Assembly (NCBI GenBank): GCA_964561545.1
Contig: CAZLQF010000032.1
Span: 1-28,092 of the forward strand
Direction: 5' to 3'
DNA length: 28,092 nucleotides
Origin: CAZLQF01 sp964561545
Lineage (GTDB): Bacteria; Bacteroidota; Bacteroidia; CAILMK01; CAYYUA01
In this document: positions 16,223-24,875 of the stretch, piece by piece
How the letters are laid out: every line of letters starts with the position of its first letter
How positions within the stretch are numbered: the first letter of the stretch is position 1
Translations under genes and position numbers: made by a program
The notes under the pieces: generated by a model
Database searches by the model: none
What the model saw: the letters and a program-made list of their open reading frames with translations, nothing else
What the model was told of the DNA's origin: nothing

Positions 16223-19129
16223 ATGATATTGAAACTATGGAGAAAATCAATATTCATTGGTTTTATATTTATACTTATTTTTCCTTTTGACGGCATTGCA
16301 CAAAACAATGGGACCATTCGTGGAAAGGTTATTAATAAATCCACTGGTGAGCCTGTAATCGGAGTGAACATCCAGTTAAAAGGCACCAATAATGGAAATG
16401 CCACAGACCTGGACGGCAAATTTGAAATAAGTGCAAAACCTGGTACTTATGACATTAAGCTCTCCTATGTCTCCCTTCAAAACACTGTCATTGAAGATGT
16501 AAAAGTTCAGCCGGGGGGAGTCAATCTGCTTGGCAACATCCAAATGGCCAAAAGCAGTGTGGATATGAAAGGGGCAACCGTAAGGGCCGAACGGGTGAAA
16601 AACAGCGAACAAGCCATGCTTACGCTTAAAAAACAATCCTCTAATGTAATTGATGGTATCTCCGCTGAAAAATTTAAACAAACCGGTGACGGTAATGCTG
16701 CTGAAGCTATGAAACGGGTTTCCGGCGTTTCCATAGAGGAAGGTCAATATGTTTATGTAAGAGGGCTGGGCGGAAGATATACGCAAACTACCCTGAATGG
16801 CGTAAGTCTTCCCGGCCTTGATCCCAACCGGAATGCCCTTCAGATGGATATTTTTCCTACCAATGTGATCTCCAATATGGTGGTATCCAAGACCTTTACG
16901 GCAGATCAACCGGCCGGCTTTACAGGAGGGCTGGTAAACATAGAAACAAAAGATTTTCCAGGGAAGCAAACTTTTAAAGTTTCTGCAAGTGTTGGTTATA
17001 ATCCCGATATGCATTTCAATGAGGATTACTTAACCTATCCCGGGAGTAAAACCGATTTTCTGGGTTTTGATGATGGAACTCGGGCCATTCCTACCAATAG
17101 AAATAAAGATGTACCATTTGAAGCTGAAACCTATACCAGCGAGCAAAAGGAACAACAATTCACCAACATCTTAAATAATTTTAATCCCACGCTGGCAGCA
17201 GAAAACCGAAAAAGTTTCATGGATTTCAGCCTTAGCATGGGCGGGGGTAACCAATTTTCTAAAAACGGAATTAAAATTGGCTACAATTATGCTTTAACCT
17301 ATGAAAATACGACCAAATATTACGATAACGTAGAATTTAATGCTTACGGCAAACCCAACGATAATTCGGAATATAAATTAGAGCCCAGGGAGCTCCAAAA
17401 AGGAGGCTATGGCAAAAACAGTGTATTATTAGGAGGTTTGGGTGGAATTGCCGTTAAAACCGAACAATCCAAATACAAATTCAATGTACTCAGGCTTCAA
17501 AATGGGAATTCCAAAGCCGGGGTTTACGATTATACCAATTCCGATGAGGGGGCGGTTTTTCAAGCAAAGCAGCACAATCTTGAATACAACCAACGTTCCC
17601 TGACCAATCTTTTGTTAAATGGAACGCATTATAAGGATCAAGGAAACTGGAAATTTGATTGGAAACTTTCTCCTACATTTTCAAACGTTAAAGCCCCCGA
17701 TATTAGGTATACGCGCATAAGAGCCGAAAATGGCCGATACACGGTAGGAAGCGAATCGGGAATTCCACAACGCATTTGGCGATTCCTGGAAGAAGAAAAT
17801 TATTCTGCAAAAGTGGATGTAGAAAAAGGTTATCAATTCAATGGAAATGATGCTTCTTTAAAATTCGGGGGTTCCAATACATACAAGCAAAGGGATTATC
17901 AAATCCAGGCTTTTGGCATAACCCCTCAGAATGGTGTAAAAATAGACGGTGCTGAACCGGAAGATTTTAATTCCATCATGGCAGATTCTAATTTGTGGAC
18001 CCCTTCCAATAGGGATGGTACGGTTTATAAACCCAACTTCGTACCCAACAACCCCAATCAATACAATGCTTCTTCTAATAATACAGCCCTCTATGTATCC
18101 AATGAATTCAAACCATTTAAAAGGCTGAATGCCATTACAGGTTTAAGAGTAGAAAACTTTACCCAGAATTATACAGGCTACGATCCGGTAACCAATGAAA
18201 CAATTGATGAAACAGTACTCGATGCATTGGACCTGTTTCCCTCCGTAAACCTGAATTATGAAATTACCGGGGATCAAAACCTTCGGCTTTCCTATTCACG
18301 TACCATCGCTCGCCCTTCTTTTAAGGAAGCTTCCAAGGCTACTATATTTGATCCCATTAATGGCAAAACATACATAGGCGGTTTGATCCCTTCAAAAAAT
18401 CAAAACACCGGCAATATTATCTGGGATGGCGATCTCTCCGAAACAAGGGTTAACAACTTTGATCTGAGGTGGGAGTGGTTCCAAAAGCATCAACAAATGA
18501 TTTCCTTAAGTACATTTTATAAAACGTTTGATGATCCAATCGAACTTGTACAACTATCTCAGGCCACCAATAACATCCAGCCAAGAAATGTAGGAGATGG
18601 AGAAGTAATAGGCGTGGAGGTTGAATTACGCCAAAATTTAAGCCGCATATTCAAAGGGCTTAATGCTTTTTCATTCAGTACCAACGTTACTTTTACGGAA
18701 TCCAGAATTGATATTGGCCAAAATGAACTTGCTTCACGCAGAAGCACTGCAAGGGAAGGCAAAAATGTAGACGAAACCCGTAAAATGGCAGGTCAGGCAC
18801 CTTATATCATCAATACCGGGGTGGCATACAAAGGGGAGAATAACGGCCTTGAAGCAGGGATTTATTACAACGTGCAAGGACCTACCCTGCAAATCGTGGG
18901 GATTAATGACAGACCGGACGTATACTCTGATCCATTCCACCGGTTAAAATTCAATGCCAGTAAAACATTGGGTAAAGAAGATCAATTCGATTTAGGCTTA
19001 AAAGTGAGCAATATATTAGGTGATCAAAAGGCCAAAGTATTCCGGGCGTTTAAAGAAGATGACCAATATTACAGACGTATGAATCCCGGTACCACCTTTA
19101 GCCTGAGTTTCGGCTATAATTTTAAATAG
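16223..19129 (+). CDS. TonB-dependent receptor with carboxypeptidase-like regulatory domain
   Basis: A 968-residue outer-membrane receptor for energised import. It has a signal peptide (1-26, ending DGIA), a carboxypeptidase-D-regulatory-like domain (about 29-115; GTIRGKVINKSTGEPVIGVN, TDLDGKFEIS), a plug domain (about 130-248; DGNAAEAMKRVSGVSIEEGQ, YVYVRGLGGRYTQTTLNG, GFTGGLVNIETKDFPG) and a 22-strand-type barrel to the C-terminus (LSFGYNFK). It is not a SusC: the SusC plug signature is absent, and no SusD gene is next to it. It resembles the Oar-like receptors found beside beta-helix lipoproteins. The ATG at 16223 lacks an SD. It lies 87 bp after the lipoprotein gene behind a partial terminator and is closed by a strong terminator at 19203. 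The substrate is unknown; iron, phosphate compounds or peptides are all possible. Confidence 0.92.
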   Translation: MILKLWRKSIFIGFIFILIFPFDGIAQNNGTIRGKVINKSTGEPVIGVNIQLKGTNNGNATDLDGKFEISAKPGTYDIKLSYVSLQNTVIEDVKVQPGGVNLLGNIQMAKSSVDMKGATVRAERVKNSEQAMLTLKKQSSNVIDGISAEKFKQTGDGNAAEAMKRVSGVSIEEGQYVYVRGLGGRYTQTTLNGVSLPGLDPNRNALQMDIFPTNVISNMVVSKTFTADQPAGFTGGLVNIETKDFPGKQTFKVSASVGYNPDMHFNEDYLTYPGSKTDFLGFDDGTRAIPTNRNKDVPFEAETYTSEQKEQQFTNILNNFNPTLAAENRKSFMDFSLSMGGGNQFSKNGIKIGYNYALTYENTTKYYDNVEFNAYGKPNDNSEYKLEPRELQKGGYGKNSVLLGGLGGIAVKTEQSKYKFNVLRLQNGNSKAGVYDYTNSDEGAVFQAKQHNLEYNQRSLTNLLLNGTHYKDQGNWKFDWKLSPTFSNVKAPDIRYTRIRAENGRYTVGSESGIPQRIWRFLEEENYSAKVDVEKGYQFNGNDASLKFGGSNTYKQRDYQIQAFGITPQNGVKIDGAEPEDFNSIMADSNLWTPSNRDGTVYKPNFVPNNPNQYNASSNNTALYVSNEFKPFKRLNAITGLRVENFTQNYTGYDPVTNETIDETVLDALDLFPSVNLNYEITGDQNLRLSYSRTIARPSFKEASKATIFDPINGKTYIGGLIPSKNQNTGNIIWDGDLSETRVNNFDLRWEWFQKHQQMISLSTFYKTFDDPIELVQLSQATNNIQPRNVGDGEVIGVEVELRQNLSRIFKGLNAFSFSTNVTFTESRIDIGQNELASRRSTAREGKNVDETRKMAGQAPYIINTGVAYKGENNGLEAGIYYNVQGPTLQIVGINDRPDVYSDPFHRLKFNASKTLGKEDQFDLGLKVSNILGDQKAKVFRAFKEDDQYYRRMNPGTTFSLSFGYNFK

Positions 19130-19462
19130 GAGATGAACAAAAAAATAACATGAGCATGGACAAGCTCTGCTTGCTTTTGAAAATTACCCCGATTTGTTTT
19201 CTACACGGGCTTTGCCACTGAGGTAAAGTCCGTGTTTTTTGATGGTAAAGGTGATTGAACTGAAGGTGAAACGAGCCAACGATATTTTAATAGGAAATAA
19301 ACTTGAGGCAGTTTAAAGAAACAGAACTATATCGATGTAAAGCTTGGTGCTAATAGCTTGAGACTTTAAGCCAAATTATTGTTAAATGCCTAAATTCACA
19401 CTCACCCAATGGAACTTATTAAAGATCCGGAAGCTCCATTTAAAAACAATAAAACGATCAAC
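19130..19462. other. Intergenic region between TonB receptor and response regulator
   Basis: Besides the receptor's terminator (19203-19240) I see only a 24-codon plus-strand frame at 19242-19316 that begins inside the terminator tail and has no ribosome binding site. The response-regulator promoter should lie in the second half, but no perfect TAnnTTTG is present. Confidence 0.4.
19203..19240 (+). terminator. Terminator of the TonB receptor gene
   Basis: A 14-bp stem with two G-U pairs (19203-19216 with 19222-19235), a 5-base loop ACTGA and a run of T from 19235 to 19240 lie 73 bp past the receptor stop codon. Confidence 0.87.
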
Positions 19463-20146
19463 ATGGAAAATAAAGATGTAAAAATCCTCATTGTTGATGA
19501 TGAACCTGATATTCTTGAGATCCTTGAATACAATCTACTAAAGGAAGGTTATCAGATTTTCAAGGCCACCAATGGCCAAGAGGCCATTGATCAGGCCAAA
19601 AAGATCACCCCTCATTTAATTCTTTTGGACATTATGATGCCCGATCTTGACGGTATTGAAACTTGCCGGGAGCTCAGGAATCTCCCTCAATTAGAGGACT
19701 CCTTGGTCGCCTTTCTTACGGCAAGGAATGAAGATTATTCTCAGATCGCTGGCTTTGACGTGGGAGCCGATGATTACATTAAAAAACCCATCAAGCCAAG
19801 GGTACTGGTGAGCCGTGTGAAAGGCCTGCTAAGAAGGTATGCCGGCAGCAAGGAGAATGCACAAATTATGCAAGTAGGTAATTTAAAGATCAACCTGGAA
19901 GAGTACCTTGTTTATAAGGAGGACGAGCAGGTAATCTTGCCAAGAAAAGAATTCGAAATCTTAAAGCTGCTGGCCACAAAACCGGGTAAGGTTTTTTCCA
20001 GAGACGAGATCCTGAACATGGTTTGGGATCATGACATTATCGTGGGAGACCGCACCATTGATGTCCACGTTAGAAAGCTCAGGGAAAAGGTCGGTGACCA
20101 TTACATCAAAACAGTGAAAGGCGTGGGCTATAAGTTGGATCAGTAG
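19463..20146 (+). CDS. OmpR/PhoB-family response regulator
   Basis: A DNA-binding two-component regulator. The receiver domain has the acidic pair Asp12/Asp13 in LIVDDEPD, phospho-acceptor Asp56 in LILLDIMMPD, Thr86 in FLTARNE and Lys108 in DDYIKKP. The winged-helix OmpR-type domain follows (about 137-227; LPRKEFEILKLLATKPGKVF, VGDRTIDVHVRKLREKVG, IKTVKGVGYKL). From the ATG at 19463 it has 227 residues, standard for the family. An upstream in-frame ATG at 19409 would add 18 unconserved residues, and I consider it less likely. The sequence is close to Bacteroidota PhoB-like regulators, but no histidine kinase is adjacent on either side, so its partner is elsewhere. The signal is not shown by context, and phosphate is only a guess from family resemblance. 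Confidence 0.92.
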   Translation: MENKDVKILIVDDEPDILEILEYNLLKEGYQIFKATNGQEAIDQAKKITPHLILLDIMMPDLDGIETCRELRNLPQLEDSLVAFLTARNEDYSQIAGFDVGADDYIKKPIKPRVLVSRVKGLLRRYAGSKENAQIMQVGNLKINLEEYLVYKEDEQVILPRKEFEILKLLATKPGKVFSRDEILNMVWDHDIIVGDRTIDVHVRKLREKVGDHYIKTVKGVGYKLDQ

Positions 20147-20264
20147 TAAGGAGCGTATCAACAATAGGGATTGGCTTCATACAATGATTAGCCTATTCCA
20201 AAATTACCAATAGCACTGATTTGAGCTATTAATTGGTACCTGATACCATCTGATTGCTATGCCA

Positions 20265-22328
20265 TCAAGCCTTGGCTTTTTCTGATGGGTATTGCACCCT
20301 TACATGAAAAATGCTTTTCATAAGTTTCTTAAGCCGGTTGCGGATAATATTGATTTCACGCATGGTAATATCCGCATTATCCAGTTGTTTGTCTTCAAGC
20401 TTGCCATCGATAAGCCGGTCTATTAATTCTTCCAATTGCTGCTCATTGGGCTGCTGAAGACTTCGGGAAGCTGCCTCTACGGAATCCACAAGCATGCCCA
20501 CTGCTGTTTCTTTTGAAAATGGTTTGGGGCCTGGGTAACGAAATTTCCCTTCATCAACCCTTCCTTTGGGGTTGTTCTTAAGGTAATTGCGGTAAAAGTA
20601 TTCCACCCTTGAACTACCATGATGGGTTCTTATAAACTTAATGATCTGTTCAGGCAGGCCATATTGTTTGGCCATTTCTACTCCTTTGGTCACATGCTCA
20701 ATGATCTTTTTGGCACTTTCCTCGTCTTTTAAGTCATCGTGCGGGTTTTTAAGGTATTTTTGGTTTTCAATGAAGTATTCGGGGTGCTCCATTTTGCCAA
20801 TGTCATGATAAAGTGCTCCTACCCTTGCAAGTAGTGCATTTCCACCGATTTCATTCAAAACCGTTTCTGAGAGATTGGCTACCTGCAAGGAATGTTGAAA
20901 GGTACCCGGGGCTTTCATGGAAAGCCGTCTAAGCAGCTTCTTATTAATGTCGGAATATTCCATCAGGGTAATGTCAGAAACAAAGCCAAAGAGTTTCTCA
21001 AAAGCGTAGATCAGGGGATAGGCCAACAATGTCAAAATAAAATTACCGGTAAACCAAAGGTAGTTGTTAAAGGCAATCTCCTCAAAGTTGCCAACCTGGA
21101 TCAGGCTGAGGCCGGTATAGTTCATTACATAAGACAATAAAATAAGAATACTGGCTATGAAAAACTGAGAAAGGTAGCGGATGCGTGTCATTGCGAGAAT
21201 ACTCATAAAACCGGCCATGATTTGGAGGAATGTAAATTCAAGCCCATTGGGCACCACCAGGCTCGAAATAAGCACGATTACAATATGAGCTATGATTGCA
21301 ATTCGGGGTCCGAAAAATGCCAGTAAAATAATAGGCACAATGGCGTACGGAATGATGTAAACGTTGATGGCTTCCTGCTTTGCCAAATAGCCTGTAAGTA
21401 AGATAAAGCCCACAATATTGATCAGGATCAGGATGAGGCTTTTGTTAGAACGGTAAACATCTCTTTTGAAGTAATTGATGTAAATGGCAAAAATGGATAT
21501 GATCAAAATGGTTACAATGCCATATCCCGCGTATAGGAAATAATAGCTTTCCCCTTGTGTAATTTGGCCTTGGTATTCTTTTTTGAGGGATTGCAGGATT
21601 TGGTACTTTTTTTCCGAAACGATATCACCCTTGGCAATGATCTGTTCTCCTTCTTTTACCATTCCCTTGTTTATGGAAATCTTTTCAAGCTCGCTGTTTA
21701 ATTTTTGCCTGGAAAGCGCTTTTTCATAAGAGATGTTGGGTTTTAAGAATTTAAGCAGCGTTTTTTCAAAAAATGCCTGATCCAGGTTTATTTTACGAAG
21801 CTCGTTAAGCATGTAATTTTTTGCTTCCTCTGGCGTGTAGAGTTTGCCCAATTCAATATCTCGCGCCGCATTTCTGCGGACTACGGTAATTTCAAAAGTT
21901 GGGCCTTTTCCTGCATGGGCATCGTTGAGGTCGATAACGCCTTGTTTGTAAATACTTTTGAGGAGCTGAACCGCCACTTCTCGATATTTTGAAAGTGGAG
22001 CCTCTACTGTTGCCTGATTGGATTGATGGGCATCCTCAAGCTGGTCTATCAATTTTTGTTGAATCCGGTCAAACTGCTCGGGCTGTTTTCTATAATAGGG
22101 GGTGAAGTTGCTTTTAATTTCCTGGCGGTCTTCTTGTAACTCAGCTTCTGTTTTCTGAATTGGAAATGAAAAAGGCGCTTGCAGATTTTCGTGTTGCCAT
22201 TGCTTACCCTTTTCGAATTGGTAAGGAAAATTGCCTTGCTTGGGGATCCCGTAAAGGATCAAGAAAACAGTTGACGCAAGCAGAAGCCATCTAAACCAAT
22301 TTTTACTGCTTGCCAAAATATTTTGCAT
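20265..22328 (-). CDS. PgpH-type 7TM-HD phosphohydrolase (c-di-AMP phosphodiesterase family)
   Basis: A 687-residue inner-membrane protein of the 7TMR-HDED/PgpH family, whose studied members hydrolyse cyclic di-AMP to pApA. The layout fits: N-terminal membrane anchor (12-27), extracytoplasmic HDED domain (about 30-255), seven hydrophobic segments (about 260-450), then a cytoplasmic HD domain. Metal and catalytic residues are all present: His479 (FQHSLQV), His508-Asp509 (YHDIGK), His545 (IIEHVTKG), His569-His570 (RTHHGSS) and Asp615 (LVDSVEAAS). Length fits the family. The start is the ATG at 22328. It is convergent with the response regulator and divergent from the thiolase gene, so it is probably monocistronic. 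The c-di-AMP assignment rests on family knowledge; no diadenylate cyclase gene is in the window. Confidence 0.9.
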   Translation of the reverse strand: MQNILASSKNWFRWLLLASTVFLILYGIPKQGNFPYQFEKGKQWQHENLQAPFSFPIQKTEAELQEDRQEIKSNFTPYYRKQPEQFDRIQQKLIDQLEDAHQSNQATVEAPLSKYREVAVQLLKSIYKQGVIDLNDAHAGKGPTFEITVVRRNAARDIELGKLYTPEEAKNYMLNELRKINLDQAFFEKTLLKFLKPNISYEKALSRQKLNSELEKISINKGMVKEGEQIIAKGDIVSEKKYQILQSLKKEYQGQITQGESYYFLYAGYGIVTILIISIFAIYINYFKRDVYRSNKSLILILINIVGFILLTGYLAKQEAINVYIIPYAIVPIILLAFFGPRIAIIAHIVIVLISSLVVPNGLEFTFLQIMAGFMSILAMTRIRYLSQFFIASILILLSYVMNYTGLSLIQVGNFEEIAFNNYLWFTGNFILTLLAYPLIYAFEKLFGFVSDITLMEYSDINKKLLRRLSMKAPGTFQHSLQVANLSETVLNEIGGNALLARVGALYHDIGKMEHPEYFIENQKYLKNPHDDLKDEESAKKIIEHVTKGVEMAKQYGLPEQIIKFIRTHHGSSRVEYFYRNYLKNNPKGRVDEGKFRYPGPKPFSKETAVGMLVDSVEAASRSLQQPNEQQLEELIDRLIDGKLEDKQLDNADITMREINIIRNRLKKLMKSIFHVRVQYPSEKAKA

Positions 22329-22362
22329 AACCGCTACCTAAGATTAGTAGGTGAATATAAAT

Positions 22363-22370
22363 TAAATTTG
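22363..22370 (+). promoter_or_regulatory. Putative -7 promoter element for the thiolase gene
   Basis: TAAATTTG matches the TAnnTTTG consensus in the 125-bp divergent gap, giving a leader of roughly 75 bases before the ATG at 22454. No convincing -33 box is present. Confidence 0.35.
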
Positions 22371-22453
22371 CAAAGGTCGAATAACCTAAACGAAATTAAA
22401 GCAATTCCGGTTATTTCTTAAACTTTTCAAACAATTAAAGAAACGTTAAGACT

Positions 22454-23635
22454 ATGGTAAAAGAAGTTTATATTGCTTCCGTTGCAAGAACGCCAGTTGG
22501 CAGTTTTGGCTCAGATCTCGCTTCATTCAGCGCCCCTCAGCTTGGCTCCAAGGCCATTAATGCCGCCATTGAAAGGGCTAATGTTAAGCCTGGGCAGGTA
22601 GAAGAAGTTTTCTACGGCAACGTACTTACGGCTAATATAGGCCAAGCCCCCGCAAGACAAGCAGCTTTGGGTGCAGGCATTAGTAACACTACGCCCTGTA
22701 CCACCGTAAATAAAGTTTGTGCATCAGGTGCTAAATCAGTCATGCTTGGAGCCCAAAGCATCATGCTTGATGAAACGGATATCGTTGTGGCAGGTGGCAT
22801 GGAAAGCATGTCCAATACGCCTTATTACTTAGACAACAATAGGTTTGGCCAAAAGCTTGGCCATGGTAAGGTGATGGACGGCATCATCAAAGATGGCCTA
22901 TGGGATGTGTACAATGATTACCATATGGGCAATGCAGCTGAGCTTTGTGCCGAAAATTGTAACATATCGCGTGAAGCCCAGGATGAATATACCATTGAAT
23001 CCTATAAGCGGGCAGAAGAAGCTACTAAGAATGGCTACTTCAAAGATGAGATCGTGCCTGTGGAAATTAAGGGTAAAAAAGAAACCGTGACCGTTGATGA
23101 AGATGAGGAATACAAGAACATCAAGCTGGATAAAGTGGGCAAACTAAAACCTGTTTTCCAGAAGGAAGGTACGGTAACGGCCGCCAATGCTTCAACCATC
23201 AACGATGGTGCTGCAGCACTTGTGCTGGTAAGCAAGGAAAAAGCAGAGGAACTGGGGATCAATCCGATTGCTAAGCTCATAACCTATGCCGATGCAGCCA
23301 AGGAACCTGAGAATTTTACCATTGCACCCACCGATGCCCTCACAAAATTGGTCAACAAAGCCGGAAAGCAATTGAATGATATTGATTACTTTGAGATCAA
23401 TGAAGCCTTTGCCGTTGTAGCCCTTGCCAACAACCAGCTGCTTGGGCTGGATCCTGAGCGCGTCAACGTATTTGGAGGTGCCGTTTCATTGGGCCATCCC
23501 ATTGGGTGTAGTGGCGCCCGGATCATTTCTACGCTCACTTCCGTACTTAAGCACAAAGATGGCCAATTGGGTGCCATCGGCATTTGCAATGGTGGAGGCG
23601 GTGCTTCAGCCATGCTCATTGAACGAATGCAATAA
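22454..23635 (+). CDS. Acetyl-CoA C-acetyltransferase (thiolase)
   Basis: A cytosolic thiolase that condenses two acetyl-CoA to acetoacetyl-CoA or catalyses the reverse thiolysis. All active-site elements are visible and fall at the same numbers as in the Zoogloea enzyme as I recall it: nucleophile Cys89 in NKVCASGAKS, the NEAFA loop, His348 in SLGHPIGCSGAR and Cys378 in GICNGGGGASAM. Length of 393 residues is typical of the short-chain AtoB/PhaA group. The ATG at 22454 begins the conserved first strand (VYIASVARTPVGSFGS). No other fatty-acid, butyrate or mevalonate gene is adjacent, so its pathway is open: ketogenesis, isoprenoid supply and beta-oxidation are all possible. A strong terminator follows, so it is monocistronic. 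Confidence 0.95.
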   Translation: MVKEVYIASVARTPVGSFGSDLASFSAPQLGSKAINAAIERANVKPGQVEEVFYGNVLTANIGQAPARQAALGAGISNTTPCTTVNKVCASGAKSVMLGAQSIMLDETDIVVAGGMESMSNTPYYLDNNRFGQKLGHGKVMDGIIKDGLWDVYNDYHMGNAAELCAENCNISREAQDEYTIESYKRAEEATKNGYFKDEIVPVEIKGKKETVTVDEDEEYKNIKLDKVGKLKPVFQKEGTVTAANASTINDGAAALVLVSKEKAEELGINPIAKLITYADAAKEPENFTIAPTDALTKLVNKAGKQLNDIDYFEINEAFAVVALANNQLLGLDPERVNVFGGAVSLGHPIGCSGARIISTLTSVLKHKDGQLGAIGICNGGGGASAMLIERMQ

Positions 23636-23680
23636 TTGGGATACAGCAAGAAGCAATAAAATTGCACTATGTTGGTTATG

Positions 23681-23714
23681 AAAAAGGTGACCGGTCTTGC
23701 CGGTTGCCTTTTTT
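23681..23714 (+). terminator. Terminator of the thiolase gene
   Basis: A 14-bp stem with two G-U pairs (23681-23694 with 23700-23713), a 5-base loop and a T-run lie 45 bp past the thiolase stop. The A-run on the left makes it potentially bidirectional. Confidence 0.88.
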
Positions 23715-23731
23715 AATGATGATTAGCTACA

Positions 23732-23740
23732 AAAGGAGGA
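23732..23740 (+). promoter_or_regulatory. Strong ribosome binding site that decides the start at 23748
   Basis: AAAGGAGGA is a near-perfect Shine-Dalgarno sequence, unusual for this phylum. Its AGGAGG core lies 8 bases before the ATG at 23748 and only 2 before the in-frame TTG at 23742, so the ATG is the start. Confidence 0.8.
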
Positions 23741-23747
23741 TTTGTCA

Positions 23748-24647
23748 ATGATGCAGCTTAAAAGCATCAAATTACTTGGTGTTTTATGGTTCTTATTCGG
23801 GATTATAGATGATGCGGTAGCCCAAAGGCCTTATGATTCAACCAATCTGGATTCGCTGAAACACTATGAATCGCAATTAAAAGATCTTGGCGATAGCCTT
23901 ATAGATGGCAGTTCACAAGCAGTGAGACTGGAACATTTGGTCAATTACATTCCCAAATTGGTGGAAACGCTCAAGATACCGGGATCATTTGAATATCCTT
24001 TTGACTCCCTGAAGTTCATGTTTACCTTTACTCCCCCCGATAAGCGCTTCCGGCTTTACAATTGGAATTTGGAGTTCAACAATGGCACCTATCGCTTCTA
24101 TGGAGTTATCCAGAAAAACAACGAGGATTCCCTTGAAATTTATCCCCTGTACGACCGGGTAGAGGATCGCATGCAAAATGTCGAGGACACTACCCTGCGC
24201 TCCGAAGGCTGGTATGGAGCCCAATATTACAAGTTGATCCAGAAGGAGATTGAAGGTAAAAAATACTACCTCATGCTGGGATGGGATGGTTTTAAGCAGA
24301 CCAGCAACAAAAAGGTTATCGAGGTTTTGCATTTTGATGAAGATGGGCAACCCGTTTTCGGGGCTCCCATTTTAGAAGAGAATAACAAATTGCTCAAAAG
24401 AAAGATCTTTCAGTTTCGGGAAGAAGCGGTCATGCAGCTTGACTATAACAAATCGGAAGACGTTATTGTGTTTTCTCACTTAGTACCGCCCAATCCGGAA
24501 GCAAAAGGCAAGGAATTCTTGTACATGCCGGATGGTACTTACGATTTCTTCGTATTTGACGAAGAGAAAAATCGCTGGATTAAAAAAGACCAATATTTTG
24601 ATGCTGAGCAATCCCCGGCAGATGACTCAAAGGAAATCAACGAATAA
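23748..24647 (+). CDS. Uncharacterised secreted protein of a Bacteroidota-specific type
   Basis: A 299-residue exported protein of unknown function. The signal peptide spans about 1-26 and ends DDAVAQ. The mature protein contains a helical N-terminal part (LKHYESQLKDLGDSL) and then beta-rich segments with the phrases FRLYNWNLEFNNGTYRFYG, WYGAQYYKLIQKEI, KKYYLMLGWDGF and GQPVFGAPIL. I recognise this pattern from unannotated secreted proteins in related genomes (a YY-x-LLGWDG core), but no function is attached to it. The last 20 residues are acidic and low in complexity (SPADDSKEINE), and no T9SS sorting domain or lipobox is present, so it is probably periplasmic. It is isolated: the thiolase terminator precedes it and dinB converges on it. 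Confidence 0.8.
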   Translation: MMQLKSIKLLGVLWFLFGIIDDAVAQRPYDSTNLDSLKHYESQLKDLGDSLIDGSSQAVRLEHLVNYIPKLVETLKIPGSFEYPFDSLKFMFTFTPPDKRFRLYNWNLEFNNGTYRFYGVIQKNNEDSLEIYPLYDRVEDRMQNVEDTTLRSEGWYGAQYYKLIQKEIEGKKYYLMLGWDGFKQTSNKKVIEVLHFDEDGQPVFGAPILEENNKLLKRKIFQFREEAVMQLDYNKSEDVIVFSHLVPPNPEAKGKEFLYMPDGTYDFFVFDEEKNRWIKKDQYFDAEQSPADDSKEINE

Positions 24648-24875
24648 GTGTTATTGCCATGTGAAGGCTTCTTCCTAAGGTTCTTATTGGGTCATTCTTG
24701 GTTGTCCGGTAGTCACTTGCGGTTATTTGTTAAAGATGAATGATGGAACGGCTAAAACTGGTAAAGATGCTCAATGAATGAATGACAATGAACGAAGTGT
24801 GACCAGTTAAACCAGCCTGAACAAGCAATAAGGAACCAGCGACCTGATGCCCAAAACCTAAAACCAGTTCGCAAG

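Noticed and set aside
19242..19316. 24-codon frame after the TonB receptor terminator
   Set aside because: It begins in the terminator T-run with no ribosome binding site; too short to support.
24648..24875. TGAA-rich short repeats and scattered AACTGGT/ACCAGTT inverted repeats after the secreted-protein gene
   Set aside because: Short, imperfect and without a T-tract; not convincing as a terminator, CRISPR or mobile element.
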